This document shows, in pieces, positions 1 through 6,737 of a DNA stretch of 14,994 nucleotides; positions within the stretch are counted from its first letter, which is position 1, and the number at the start of each line of letters is the position of its first letter. A program made the position numbers and the translations under genes. Below the pieces are notes generated by a model, which saw nothing but the letters and a program-made list of their open reading frames with translations, was not told the origin of the DNA and made no database searches. Origin of the DNA: JAXGQD01 sp964574395 (GTDB lineage: Bacteria; Bacillota; Clostridia; Saccharofermentanales; Fastidiosipilaceae); the NCBI GenBank assembly GCA_964574395.1, contig CAZNNL010000045.1, positions 1-14,994 of the forward strand. Direction: 5' to 3'.

Positions 1-1
1 G

Positions 2-874
2 ACAACCTATGCCGGCAAGGTCTTCCTGATCGACACCAAGATCATGCCCTTCTTCCAGAACATGCCGATCGATGCGATCGAACCCTCAACGATCCGTCGC
101 TGGCAGAATGCTCTGATGGAGGATAAGAACGATTATTCACCGACTTATCTCAAGACGATCCATAACCAGATCACCGCAATCCTCAACTTCGCGGTCAAGT
201 ACTATAAGCTGCCCAATAACCCGGCGCGGATCTGCGGCAGCATGGGACGCAAGAATGCTTCGGCTATGCAGTTCTGGACGCTGGATGAATTCAACCGCTT
301 CCTGCCTCATATTACTCACAAACCGACGTCAAAGATGATGTTCGAGCTGCTCTTTTGGACCGGTGTCCGTTCCGGTGAGCTGCTGGCGCTGACAGCCAAT
401 GATTTTGATTTCCAGGCCAAAACCTTGTCGATCAACAAGAACTATGCCCGGCATGCCGGTACAGACCTGATCATGCTGCCGAAAACGCCCAGGAGCACCC
501 GGGTCATCTCTTTACCTGTTTTTATCTGCGAGAACGTTCAGGCCTACATCAGCAGCCTCTACGACTATCAGCCGGATCAGCGTCTGTTTCCGGTCACAAA
601 ATCATTCTTACAACATGAAATGATCCGGGCATCAAGCAAGGCAGGACTCAAGCGCATCCGTGTCCATGATCTCAGACATTCACACGCTTCGATGCTGATT
701 GAGGAGGGCTTCTCGGCTCTCCTCATCTCCGAGCGTCTGGGGCATGAGAACATCGAGACGACACTCCAGACTTACTCACATCTGTATCCCAACAAGCAGA
801 TCCAAGTCGCCAACCGGCTCGATCAGATGCGCCAAAATCCCCGTAAAAAAAGGTCAAGAGAACCTGAGCGTTAG
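2..874 (+). CDS. Tyrosine recombinase (integrase), 5' end outside window
   Basis: Site-specific recombinase of the phage/Tn916 Int class, which would integrate and excise a mobile element using a covalent 3'-phosphotyrosine intermediate. The frame is open from base 2, so the ATG at 44 is internal: 14 residues are readable before it, and the N-terminal arm-binding part lies beyond the edge. Counting from the Met at 44, a SAM-like core-binding domain covers about 1-70 and the catalytic domain about 77-255. All six expected active-site residues are visible: R109 (GVRSGE), K147 (PKTPRS), H208 and R211 (HDLRHSH), H234 (LGHEN) and Y244 (QTYSH). The C-terminus is a basic tail (RKKRSREPER). The catalytic part is intact, so the enzyme may be active. 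By eye the DNA is richer in G and C than the genes at 3500-14900, consistent with transfer. It runs toward the 3' end of guaA, the probable integration target. Confidence 0.93.
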   Translation, partial: TTYAGKVFLIDTKIMPFFQNMPIDAIEPSTIRRWQNALMEDKNDYSPTYLKTIHNQITAILNFAVKYYKLPNNPARICGSMGRKNASAMQFWTLDEFNRFLPHITHKPTSKMMFELLFWTGVRSGELLALTANDFDFQAKTLSINKNYARHAGTDLIMLPKTPRSTRVISLPVFICENVQAYISSLYDYQPDQRLFPVTKSFLQHEMIRASSKAGLKRIRVHDLRHSHASMLIEEGFSALLISERLGHENIETTLQTYSHLYPNKQIQVANRLDQMRQNPRKKRSREPER

Positions 875-905
875 TACGCTTTTAGTACGCTTTGACCCTT
901 TTTAG
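845..905. terminator. Putative bidirectional terminator between integrase and guaA
   Basis: An imperfect inverted repeat pairs AAAAAGGTCAA (847-857) with TTGACCCTTTTT (892-903), with one bulged C. The loop is about 34 nt and contains a small inner stem, GCGT/ACGC. Each arm ends in an A/T run, so RNA from either strand would end in a U tract. This suits termination of both the integrase (plus) and guaA (minus), which converge here. The left arm lies inside the last codons of the integrase. The long loop makes this moderately confident only. Confidence 0.45.
871..892. repeat. Tandem 11-bp direct repeat at the integrase stop
   Basis: TTAGTACGCTT occurs twice back to back (871-881 and 882-892). 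The integrase stop codon TAG lies inside the first copy. Short direct repeats close to an integrase end can be recombinase or excisionase arm sites, but here the repeat is also within the loop of the terminator-like hairpin. Its function is unknown. Confidence 0.6.
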
Positions 906-948
906 AAAACAAACGTAGTATTCACAGTGGTTTCGAGGTTCGTCGCTA

Positions 949-975
949 TCACTCCCACTCAATCGTCGCGGGTGG
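949..975. other. Putative attachment site (att) in the 3' end of guaA
   Basis: This segment encodes the last codons and stop of guaA (...T-I-E-W-E-stop on the minus strand). The 3' end of guaA is a known recurrent integration site for genomic islands and ICEs, and a tyrosine recombinase gene ends 74 nt away pointing at it. I infer that the crossover lies in or right beside these bases, so that guaA remains intact after integration. The other element end is outside the window, so the exact core cannot be fixed. Confidence 0.55.
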
Positions 976-2484
976 CTTTGAGGTGATGTCGTAGACGATG
1001 CGGTTAATGTGCCCGACTTCGTTGACGATACGGTTGGAGGCGTGCTCTAGGACTTCGTAGGGAATGCGGGCCCAGTCGGCCGTCATGAAGTCGGTAGTAG
1101 TGACGCCGCGCAAAGCGAGTGTGTAGTCGTAGGTGCGAGTGTCGCCCATAACGCCAACGGAGCGCATATCGGTGAGGACAGCGAAGTATTGGTTGATGGA
1201 GCGGTCGAGGCCTGCTTTGGCGACTTCTTCGCGGAAGATGGCGTCAGCGTCTTGTAATAATGTGATTTTGTCGCGGGTGATGTCGCCGATGATGCGAACT
1301 GCGAGTCCGGGACCGGGGAAGGGCTGGCGCCATACCAGGTGGGCGGGGATGCCGAGTTCTTCGCCTGCGCGGCGGACTTCGTCTTTGAATAAATCGCGGA
1401 GGGGCTCGACTAAATCGGTGAAGCCGATGTCTTTGGGGAGGCCGCCAACGTTGTGATGGCTTTTGATGACAGCCGCATCGCCTACACCGCTCTCGATAAC
1501 GTCGGGGTAGATGGTGCCTTGCACTAGGACATCAATGGAGCCAATGGCTTTGGCTTCTTCTTCGAAGACGCGGATGAATTCGCTGCCGATGATTTTGCGT
1601 TTTTCTTCTGGGTCGGTGACGCCGGCGAGCTTAGATAAAAAGCGGTCGGAGGCATCGACGCGTTTGAGGTTCATGTGGAAGGTTTTGCCAAACACTTCTT
1701 CGACTTCGAGGGCCTCGTTCTTGCGGAGCAAGCCGTGATCGACGAAAATGCAGTGCAGGTTGGAGCCGATTGCTTTGTGGACCAAGAGGGCGGCGACAGA
1801 TGAGTCGACACCACCGGAAAAAGCACATAGAACTTTCCGTCCAGCAAGTTGTTCTTTCAGGCGAGCAATGCTTTGTTCAACGAATTGTGACATGGTCCAG
1901 TCACCTGAACATGCGCAAATTTTATATAAGAAGTTGTGGAGGATTTTTACGCCTTCTTCGGAGTGATTGACTTCTGGATGAAATTGAACGGCATATAGTT
2001 TCCGACTTGCGTCGTGCATCGCCGCAATGGGGCAGTCCGCTGTATGTGCGCTAACTTCAAAGCCGAAGGGGAGTTCGTGAATTTGATCGGTGTGGCTCAT
2101 CCAGGTGATGCTGCTTGGCTTAACTTCGGAGAACAAGAGATTGGCGGGGTTGACCTCGAGTGGCACTCTGCCATATTCGCGCTTTTCAGCTGGACTGACT
2201 TTCCCGCCTAAGAGGAAGGCCATCAGCTGGGCTCCGTAGCAAATGCCAAGTACAGGGATGCCAAGCTCAAATAGAGTTGGATTACAGAGAAGAGCATTAG
2301 CTTCGTACACGCTGTTGGGGCCGCCTGTTAGAATAATTCCTTTATAGCCAGCCCCTTTTATTTCAGCGAGGGAGCTGCGATAGGATTTGATTTCGCAGAA
2401 AACGTTTAGGTCGCGTACACGACGTGCGATTAATTGATTATACTGTCCGCCAAAATCAAGAATTAATATTTTTTCGTGTTGCAT
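949..2484 (-). CDS. guaA: GMP synthase (glutamine-hydrolysing)
   Basis: Converts XMP to GMP using ATP and ammonia from glutamine, the last step of guanine nucleotide synthesis, in the cytoplasm. At 511 residues it is full length for the single-chain form. The N-terminal class I glutamine amidotransferase domain (about 5-190) carries the nucleophile Cys82 (GICYGAQ) and the His169/Glu171 pair (QFHPE). The ATP pyrophosphatase domain follows with the P-loop SGGVDSS at 223-229, and then the C-terminal dimerisation domain ending TIEWE. The ATG start has AAGGAG (complement of 2491-2496) five bases upstream after a short AT spacer. It lies 47 bp behind the pyridoxamine kinase gene on the same strand with no visible terminator between, so the two are probably cotranscribed. 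Its 3' end abuts an integrase gene and is the probable att site; the coding sequence looks undamaged. Confidence 0.98.
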   Translation of the reverse strand: MQHEKILILDFGGQYNQLIARRVRDLNVFCEIKSYRSSLAEIKGAGYKGIILTGGPNSVYEANALLCNPTLFELGIPVLGICYGAQLMAFLLGGKVSPAEKREYGRVPLEVNPANLLFSEVKPSSITWMSHTDQIHELPFGFEVSAHTADCPIAAMHDASRKLYAVQFHPEVNHSEEGVKILHNFLYKICACSGDWTMSQFVEQSIARLKEQLAGRKVLCAFSGGVDSSVAALLVHKAIGSNLHCIFVDHGLLRKNEALEVEEVFGKTFHMNLKRVDASDRFLSKLAGVTDPEEKRKIIGSEFIRVFEEEAKAIGSIDVLVQGTIYPDVIESGVGDAAVIKSHHNVGGLPKDIGFTDLVEPLRDLFKDEVRRAGEELGIPAHLVWRQPFPGPGLAVRIIGDITRDKITLLQDADAIFREEVAKAGLDRSINQYFAVLTDMRSVGVMGDTRTYDYTLALRGVTTTDFMTADWARIPYEVLEHASNRIVNEVGHINRIVYDITSKPPATIEWE

Positions 2485-2531
2485 GCTAATCTCCTTAAAA
2501 CACTTTGCCCGAAGAACTAATTACATTATGT

Positions 2532-3401
2532 TTAGTCTAATAATTTGGCAATATCGCCCATTTCACGTTCGAAACTCACGCCACGCATCTCGTAATCTGG
2601 TTGCATCTGTGTGGTACGCATGGCATTACGAACGATGCCATCTGCGAATTGCACAGCGTAGTACAGATCTTTTCCTGCATAAATAGCTGCGGTCAAGCAA
2701 CTTGCATACAAGTCTCCGGTTCCGTGCAAGTGGAAGGGGAGTAGCTCGCCCGTTTGGACTTCGATGCCAAATTCTTGTCCGGCGATATAGTTTTTAATGT
2801 GGTCTTTTCTAATAATACCTTTTAATACGACATGCTTGGCTCCGGTTTCTAAAAGTCCTTTGAGCAGGGCATGTACTTCGGCATCATCAGGATCTTGCCC
2901 TTGATATTTGCGGCCGGTTAAAATCGCTGCCTCGGTGAGATTTGGTGTGAGCAAATCTGCAGTATGTGTCAAGGTTCCCATGGCTTCACAAAGTTCCGGT
3001 GTGTAGGTGGTATAGATTTCTCCACCATCGCCCATGACGGGGTCAAGAATACGGAGGGCGTTAGGATAGGTGGCGTACAGCTCACGAATAAAATCAACTT
3101 GCTCGGCTGAACCTAGAAAACCACTATAGATGCCGTCTACCTCAACATTGATTTTCTTCCAGGCGTCTAAAAATCCGGGTAAACTGTCGGTGGTATCTAA
3201 AAAAGTAAAATCTTTATATTTTGTGTGTGATGAGAAAACAGCGGTGGGTATGGGGCAGACGTCGATTCCTGCCGCGGAGAGTACGGGCATTGCTATGCCA
3301 AGAGAGCAGTTACCATAACCGCAAATATCGTGGACCGCTGCAACGCGGGGGATGTAATAGGAAGTCCGTTCGTAGAGGCGGACGTTGCTTGCTTTTGCCA
3401 A
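2532..3401 (-). CDS. Pyridoxamine/pyridoxal kinase (PfkB/ribokinase fold)
   Basis: ATP-dependent kinase that phosphorylates pyridoxal, pyridoxamine or pyridoxine to salvage vitamin B6 into PLP; cytoplasmic. The opening RVAAVHDICGYGNCSLG followed by PIPTAVFSSHT is typical of the Clostridial pyridoxamine kinase group. DPVMGDGG (about 120-127) and TPNLTEA (about 152-158) are present, and GTGD (about 227-230) supplies the anion hole and catalytic Asp. I start it at the TTG at 3401 (289 aa), because GAGGTG lies seven bases upstream. An in-frame ATG at 3422 has no clear ribosome site and would fall only about six bases into the transcript from the promoter proposed at 3435-3463. Some relatives also phosphorylate hydroxymethylpyrimidine, so exact substrate is inferred. 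It is first in a unit with guaA and diverges from the gene for a PLP enzyme, ilvA. Confidence 0.88.
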   Translation of the reverse strand: MAKASNVRLYERTSYYIPRVAAVHDICGYGNCSLGIAMPVLSAAGIDVCPIPTAVFSSHTKYKDFTFLDTTDSLPGFLDAWKKINVEVDGIYSGFLGSAEQVDFIRELYATYPNALRILDPVMGDGGEIYTTYTPELCEAMGTLTHTADLLTPNLTEAAILTGRKYQGQDPDDAEVHALLKGLLETGAKHVVLKGIIRKDHIKNYIAGQEFGIEVQTGELLPFHLHGTGDLYASCLTAAIYAGKDLYYAVQFADGIVRNAMRTTQMQPDYEMRGVSFEREMGDIAKLLD

Positions 3402-3408
3402 AAATATG

Positions 3409-3414
3409 CACCTC
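3409..3414 (-). promoter_or_regulatory. Ribosome binding site deciding the TTG start of pyridoxamine kinase
   Basis: GAGGTG on the minus strand ends seven bases before the TTG at 3401. No comparable site precedes the in-frame ATG at 3422, so the TTG is preferred. Confidence 0.65.
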
Positions 3415-3434
3415 AAATTCATAATTCTTGGCTT

Positions 3435-3463
3435 ATACTAGCGTAGGACATGCTAAAAAACAA
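3435..3463 (-). promoter_or_regulatory. Candidate promoter for pyridoxamine kinase-guaA
   Basis: On the minus strand, a -35-like TTGTTT (complement of 3458-3463) is spaced exactly 17 bases from a -10-like TAGTAT (complement of 3435-3440). The matches to consensus are modest (3/6 and 4/6). The implied start near 3428 gives a leader of roughly 27 nt before the TTG start. Confidence 0.4.
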
Positions 3464-3505
3464 GAAAAATTACGCTAAAACAACCCAGTATTTTCTATTT
3501 AGGAT

Positions 3506-3511
3506 TATAAT
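3506..3511 (+). promoter_or_regulatory. Candidate -10 element for ilvA
   Basis: A perfect TATAAT lies 31 bases before the ilvA start, implying a short leader of about 24 nt. I see no good -35 hexamer 16-18 bases upstream and no extended TG, so this may be activator dependent or a chance match in an AT-rich spacer. Confidence 0.45.
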
Positions 3512-3527
3512 GGCAAAAGACTACTAC

Positions 3528-3536
3528 AGGCGGTGA
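3528..3536 (+). promoter_or_regulatory. Ribosome binding site deciding the ilvA start
   Basis: AGGCGGTGA matches the anti-Shine-Dalgarno complement AGGAGGTGA at 8 of 9 positions, with standard spacing to the ATG at 3542. An alternative GTG start at 3533 lies inside this ribosome site and is therefore unlikely. Confidence 0.65.
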
Positions 3537-3541
3537 ATGGA

Positions 3542-4768
3542 ATGGAAAGTTTAAGCTTGGAACGATTCCAAGAGGCGAAAAAGATTGTTGATCAAGTTGC
3601 GTATCGTACACGCTTGATTAGGAGCACCTATTTTTCTGACTTATACAATTGTGATGTGTACTTAAAACCAGAAAATATTCAGCTGACGGGTGCCTACAAA
3701 ATTCGTGGCGCGTACTATCGTGTCAGTCAATTAACGGAAGAAGAACGCAAACATGGCTTGATTGCGGCTTCGGCTGGTAACCACGCACAGGGTGTCGCGC
3801 TTGCAGCTAAAATGCATGGCTTAAACGCGTATATTGTTATGCCTACAACTACTCCATTGATGAAAGTGAATAATACCAAGGATTACGGTGCCCAGGTTAT
3901 CTTATATGGAGAAACCTATGACGATGCCTGTGAGCACGCGAAAGAGCTTGCTGAAGAACAGGGCTTTACTTTTATCCATCCTTTTGATGATTTAATCGTC
4001 GCCACCGGACAGGGGACGATGGCCTATGAAATACTTGAAGACGAGCCAGATATGGACATGATTCTGGTTCCGGTCGGTGGCGGTGGGCTTGCAACAGGCG
4101 TGTCCGTGTTGTCGCATCTTATTAAACCAGGCATTGAAGTAATTGGCGTAGAACCGGAAGGGGCTGCCTGTCTCAAGGCGTCACTTGCGGCAGGGGAGTC
4201 TGTAACTTTGCCTAATATCTCAACTATCGCGGATGGCGTGGCGGTCAAGCACATCGGTGACAAGATTTTCCCGTATCTGCAAGAAAATATTAACCAGGTT
4301 GTAGAAGTGCCTGACGAAGAATTAGTCGGTGTTTTTCTTGATATGCTAGAGCGCCACAAAATGCTTGTTGAAAATGCGGGCTTGTTGACTGTCGCAGCTT
4401 TGAAACATCTTGATATCAAACCAGGAACTAAAGTCTGCTGTATTTTATCTGGCGGAAATATGGACGTCATTACCATTGCATCTTTGGTGCAACATGGGTT
4501 GATTAATCGCGATCGTGTTTTTACTTTTTCTGTTTTGCTTCCTGACCGTCCGGGTGAACTTGAACACATAGCACATATTGTGGCAAAAGAACGCGGAAAT
4601 ATCATCCGCCTTGAACATAATCAATTTGTAAGCATCAACCGCAATGCAGCCGTAGAATTGAAGGTGACACTTGAAGCGTTCGGTACTGCACACAAGAAGC
4701 AAATTCTTGCTGCACTTGAAGCTGAGGGTTTTCATGCTGAGCAGATTGGCTCGAGTGTAGTGTATTGA
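3542..4768 (+). CDS. ilvA: Threonine ammonia-lyase with C-terminal ACT domain
   Basis: PLP-dependent enzyme deaminating threonine to 2-oxobutanoate, either the first step of isoleucine synthesis or threonine catabolism; cytoplasmic. From the ATG at 3542 the protein is 408 aa. The fold-type II PLP domain has the Schiff-base Lys53 in TGAYKIRGA, the substrate/PLP loop SAGNHAQG (77-84), the glycine phosphate-binding loop PVGGGG ending near 182, and a late SGGN near 304. A single ACT-like regulatory domain (about 328-408) opens with FSVLLPDRPGEL. This length, with one ACT unit, matches the short roughly 400-aa IlvA/TdcB class. The commoner SFKIRGA is here AYKIRGA, a tolerated variant. The ACT domain suggests allosteric control by an amino acid, but the ligand is not evident. 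A FAD oxidoreductase gene follows eight bases downstream. Confidence 0.93.
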   Translation: MESLSLERFQEAKKIVDQVAYRTRLIRSTYFSDLYNCDVYLKPENIQLTGAYKIRGAYYRVSQLTEEERKHGLIAASAGNHAQGVALAAKMHGLNAYIVMPTTTPLMKVNNTKDYGAQVILYGETYDDACEHAKELAEEQGFTFIHPFDDLIVATGQGTMAYEILEDEPDMDMILVPVGGGGLATGVSVLSHLIKPGIEVIGVEPEGAACLKASLAAGESVTLPNISTIADGVAVKHIGDKIFPYLQENINQVVEVPDEELVGVFLDMLERHKMLVENAGLLTVAALKHLDIKPGTKVCCILSGGNMDVITIASLVQHGLINRDRVFTFSVLLPDRPGELEHIAHIVAKERGNIIRLEHNQFVSINRNAAVELKVTLEAFGTAHKKQILAALEAEGFHAEQIGSSVVY

Positions 4769-4776
4769 GTGCCTGC

Positions 4777-6360
4777 ATGTTACTTGTTCGCAATTTACTT
4801 CTCAGACCAGAAGAGTCAGAGACTAAACTGAGAAAGCTTTTAGCTAATCGTCTTGGCACACATGCTTTCACGTACTCCATTTTTCGGCGATCGATTGATG
4901 CCAGAAAAGAGACTGTTTCTCTCAATTATCATTGCTTGGTGACTCTGACTGATGTGTCGCTAGAAGACATGTTGACGCAACGTAAAGACGTCGTTAAATA
5001 CATAGAAAAAGATTACCAATATAGCTCGTGTAAAGTAGATGCTACGGTATTTCAGCGTCCTGTAGTTGTTGGTTTTGGACCGGCGGGACTATTTGCTGCT
5101 TACCTCTTAGCGCGTGTTGGCTTGAAGCCACTTGTCTTGGAGCGCGGCGAATCCATAGACGAGAGATCCGAATCAGTCGAACGCTTCTGGTCAGAGGCAA
5201 TGCTTAACACGGAGTCTAATGTTCAATTTGGCGAAGGTGGGGCTGGCGCGTTTTCAGATGGAAAACTGACCTCGCGTTCTAAAGACCTTAGACAAACGGA
5301 AGTGCTGAATATCTTTGTTGAAAACGGTGCCAACCCTAATATTCTCTATCAGACGAAAGCGCATGTTGGAACAGACAAATTAAAGCCTATTGTTAAGCAG
5401 ATGCGAGAACAAATCATTGCCTGGGGTGGGGAAGTACGTTTCAACGCACGTGTTGACGAAATTGTGCTTGATCAAGACAGGAATGTAAAAGCTGTCAGAG
5501 TTAATGACGAAGCAATCGCTTGCCAAAGTGTTGTTTTTGCCATTGGACATAGTGCCAGAGATAGTAGTCGTATGCTTCTGAGGCTCGGTGTACAAGCTGA
5601 AGCAAAAGCTTTCGCCGTTGGATTTCGCATAGAGCATCCTCAAACGCAGATTGACTTGAGCCAGTATGGTGCGTGGGCGGGGCATCATAGTCTTGGTGCA
5701 GCGACCTATAATTTGACCAGCCAAGTCGAAGAACGTGGCGTTTATAGTTTTTGTATGTGTCCGGGCGGAAGGGTCATTGCTGCAGCCTCGGAAGAAGGCA
5801 GGCTTGTGGTAAACGGTATGAGTTATCAGGCGCGCGACCTGGAAAATGCCAATAGTGCCCTCTTGGTTACGGTGAAGCCTGGCATTGATTTTTCAGATAG
5901 CTGCGAAGGGGGCCTAGTTTTTCAGGAAGAGCTGGAAGAAAAAGCCTTTGCTTTGGGCGGGGGCGATTATACCGCGCCGGTGACAACAGTCGGACATTTT
6001 CTAGAACAAACGGAAGAACTGCGATTGGGCGACGTTTTGCCAACGTATGCACCCAAAACGCAACTGTGTGATTTGCGTACATTTTTCAGTCCTGCCATCA
6101 CCGCTGCACTCCGCCATGGGCTAATGGACATGGGAAAAAAGCTTAACGGCTTCGCTCGCCCCGATGCACTACTTACAGCGGTAGAAAGTCGTTCATCTTC
6201 GCCCATCAGATTCTTACGCAATGCGGACAACTTGACCTCTCTCAACACCCCTGGGCTAATATTGTGTGGTGAAGGCTCAGGTTACGCCGGCGGCATCGTC
6301 AGTTCGGCTATTGACGGACTAAAAGCAGCAGAAAGTGTTTTAAAATTTGTTGATATGTAA
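4777..6360 (+). CDS. FAD-dependent oxidoreductase (NAD/FAD-utilising dehydrogenase family)
   Basis: A flavoprotein of the widespread uncharacterised 'FAD-dependent dehydrogenase' family; substrate unknown. From the ATG at 4777 it is 527 aa. A small N-terminal alpha/beta domain (about 1-90) precedes the FAD-binding Rossmann motif GFGPAG (99-104), with acidic Glu123 (LERGE) at the end of the second strand to bind ribose. GEGGAGAFSDGKL (about 151-163) is a family hallmark. The C-terminus carries the second FAD motif GEGSGYAGG followed by IVSSAIDG. I chose this ATG because homologues start with a similar short strand (MLLVRNL) and GAGTG lies five bases upstream; a TTG at 4765 overlapping the ilvA stop is the alternative. 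The spacing implies cotranscription with ilvA, but this does not establish a shared pathway. The gene is followed directly by a repeat array. Confidence 0.88.
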   Translation: MLLVRNLLLRPEESETKLRKLLANRLGTHAFTYSIFRRSIDARKETVSLNYHCLVTLTDVSLEDMLTQRKDVVKYIEKDYQYSSCKVDATVFQRPVVVGFGPAGLFAAYLLARVGLKPLVLERGESIDERSESVERFWSEAMLNTESNVQFGEGGAGAFSDGKLTSRSKDLRQTEVLNIFVENGANPNILYQTKAHVGTDKLKPIVKQMREQIIAWGGEVRFNARVDEIVLDQDRNVKAVRVNDEAIACQSVVFAIGHSARDSSRMLLRLGVQAEAKAFAVGFRIEHPQTQIDLSQYGAWAGHHSLGAATYNLTSQVEERGVYSFCMCPGGRVIAAASEEGRLVVNGMSYQARDLENANSALLVTVKPGIDFSDSCEGGLVFQEELEEKAFALGGGDYTAPVTTVGHFLEQTEELRLGDVLPTYAPKTQLCDLRTFFSPAITAALRHGLMDMGKKLNGFARPDALLTAVESRSSSPIRFLRNADNLTSLNTPGLILCGEGSGYAGGIVSSAIDGLKAAESVLKFVDM

Positions 6361-6409
6361 GAGTTTTTTCTGGGTTTGTGTAATTTTGGTTTATCGAGCG
6401 TTTGGTTCT

Positions 6410-6639
6410 GGGCAAGTTTGCAAGCAAATGAGGTGGGGTGGCTCGGAAAACCTCCCCCGCCTGAAAAGTTGTCCACTTTGACCCCGATTTTGGGCAAGTT
6501 TGCAAGCAAATGAGGTGGGGTGGCTGGGAAAACCTCCCCCGCCTGAAAAGTTGTCCACTTTGACCCCGATTTTGGGCAAGTTTGCAAGTAAGTGAGTTGG
6601 GGTGGCTCGGAAAACCTCCCCCGCTTGAAAAGTTGTCCA
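6410..6639. repeat. Intergenic 82-bp tandem repeat, about 2.8 copies
   Basis: Units begin with GGGCAAGTTTGCAAG at 6410, 6492 and 6574, so the period is exactly 82 bp. Copies 1 and 2 differ by one base (C/G in GGCTCGG versus GGCTGGG). Copy 3 is truncated to about 66 bp and carries several substitutions. Each unit has TTTGC-AA-GCAAA and an imperfect GC-rich hairpin pairing GGTGGGGTGG with CCTCCCCCGCC around a CTCGGAAAA loop. The period is not a multiple of three, so open frames across it shift at each copy and it is best read as non-coding. On the minus strand each of the first two units contains GGGGTCAAAGTGGACAACTT, which resembles the terminal repeats of IS21-type elements, but no transposase is near. 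Confidence 0.93.
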
Positions 6640-6645
6640 ATCAGA

Positions 6646-6678
6646 AAAACTCGGCTTGGTCTTTTGCGAGTTTTGCCA
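6646..6678 (+). terminator. Putative terminator after the FAD oxidoreductase/repeat region
   Basis: An 8-bp perfect stem pairs AAAACTCG (6646-6653) with CGAGTTTT (6667-6674), with a 13-nt loop. The four terminal U residues belong to the stem rather than a free tail, so it is weaker than a textbook terminator. It lies between the repeat array and the next promoter. Confidence 0.5.
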
Positions 6679-6684
6679 TTAGTG

Positions 6685-6713
6685 TTATTCGCGCGACCAA
6701 ACTACGTTATACT
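6685..6713 (+). promoter_or_regulatory. Candidate promoter for the PAP2-like gene
   Basis: TATACT (6708-6713, 5/6 match) is a good -10. The hexamer 17 bases upstream, TTATTC (6685-6690), is a weak -35. The predicted transcript would start near 6720, 18 bases before the ATG. Confidence 0.45.
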
Positions 6714-6737
6714 GTCTAAAAATCTTTGGAGCTACAG

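Noticed and set aside
1133..2211. Several plus-strand open frames opposite guaA
   Set aside because: They are antisense shadows of a well-conserved complete gene and lack ribosome sites and recognisable domains.
3420..3422. ATG start for pyridoxamine kinase at 3422
   Set aside because: It lacks a ribosome site and lies almost at the predicted transcript start. The TTG at 3401 has GAGGTG at ideal spacing.
4024..4605. A 193-codon minus-strand open frame opposite ilvA
   Set aside because: The plus strand encodes a clear threonine ammonia-lyase across the whole stretch. The antisense peptide is low-complexity Ser/Pro/Thr-rich, as expected for a shadow frame.
6410..6639. Possible CRISPR array
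   Set aside because: The copies are contiguous 82-bp tandem units with no unique spacers between short repeats, and no cas gene is present.
6282..6640. Three overlapping minus-strand open frames with repeated Cys/Pro/Gly-rich peptides
   Set aside because: They are one 82-bp DNA repeat read in successive frames, since 82 is not divisible by three. They overlap the end of the FAD oxidoreductase gene and have no convincing ribosome site.
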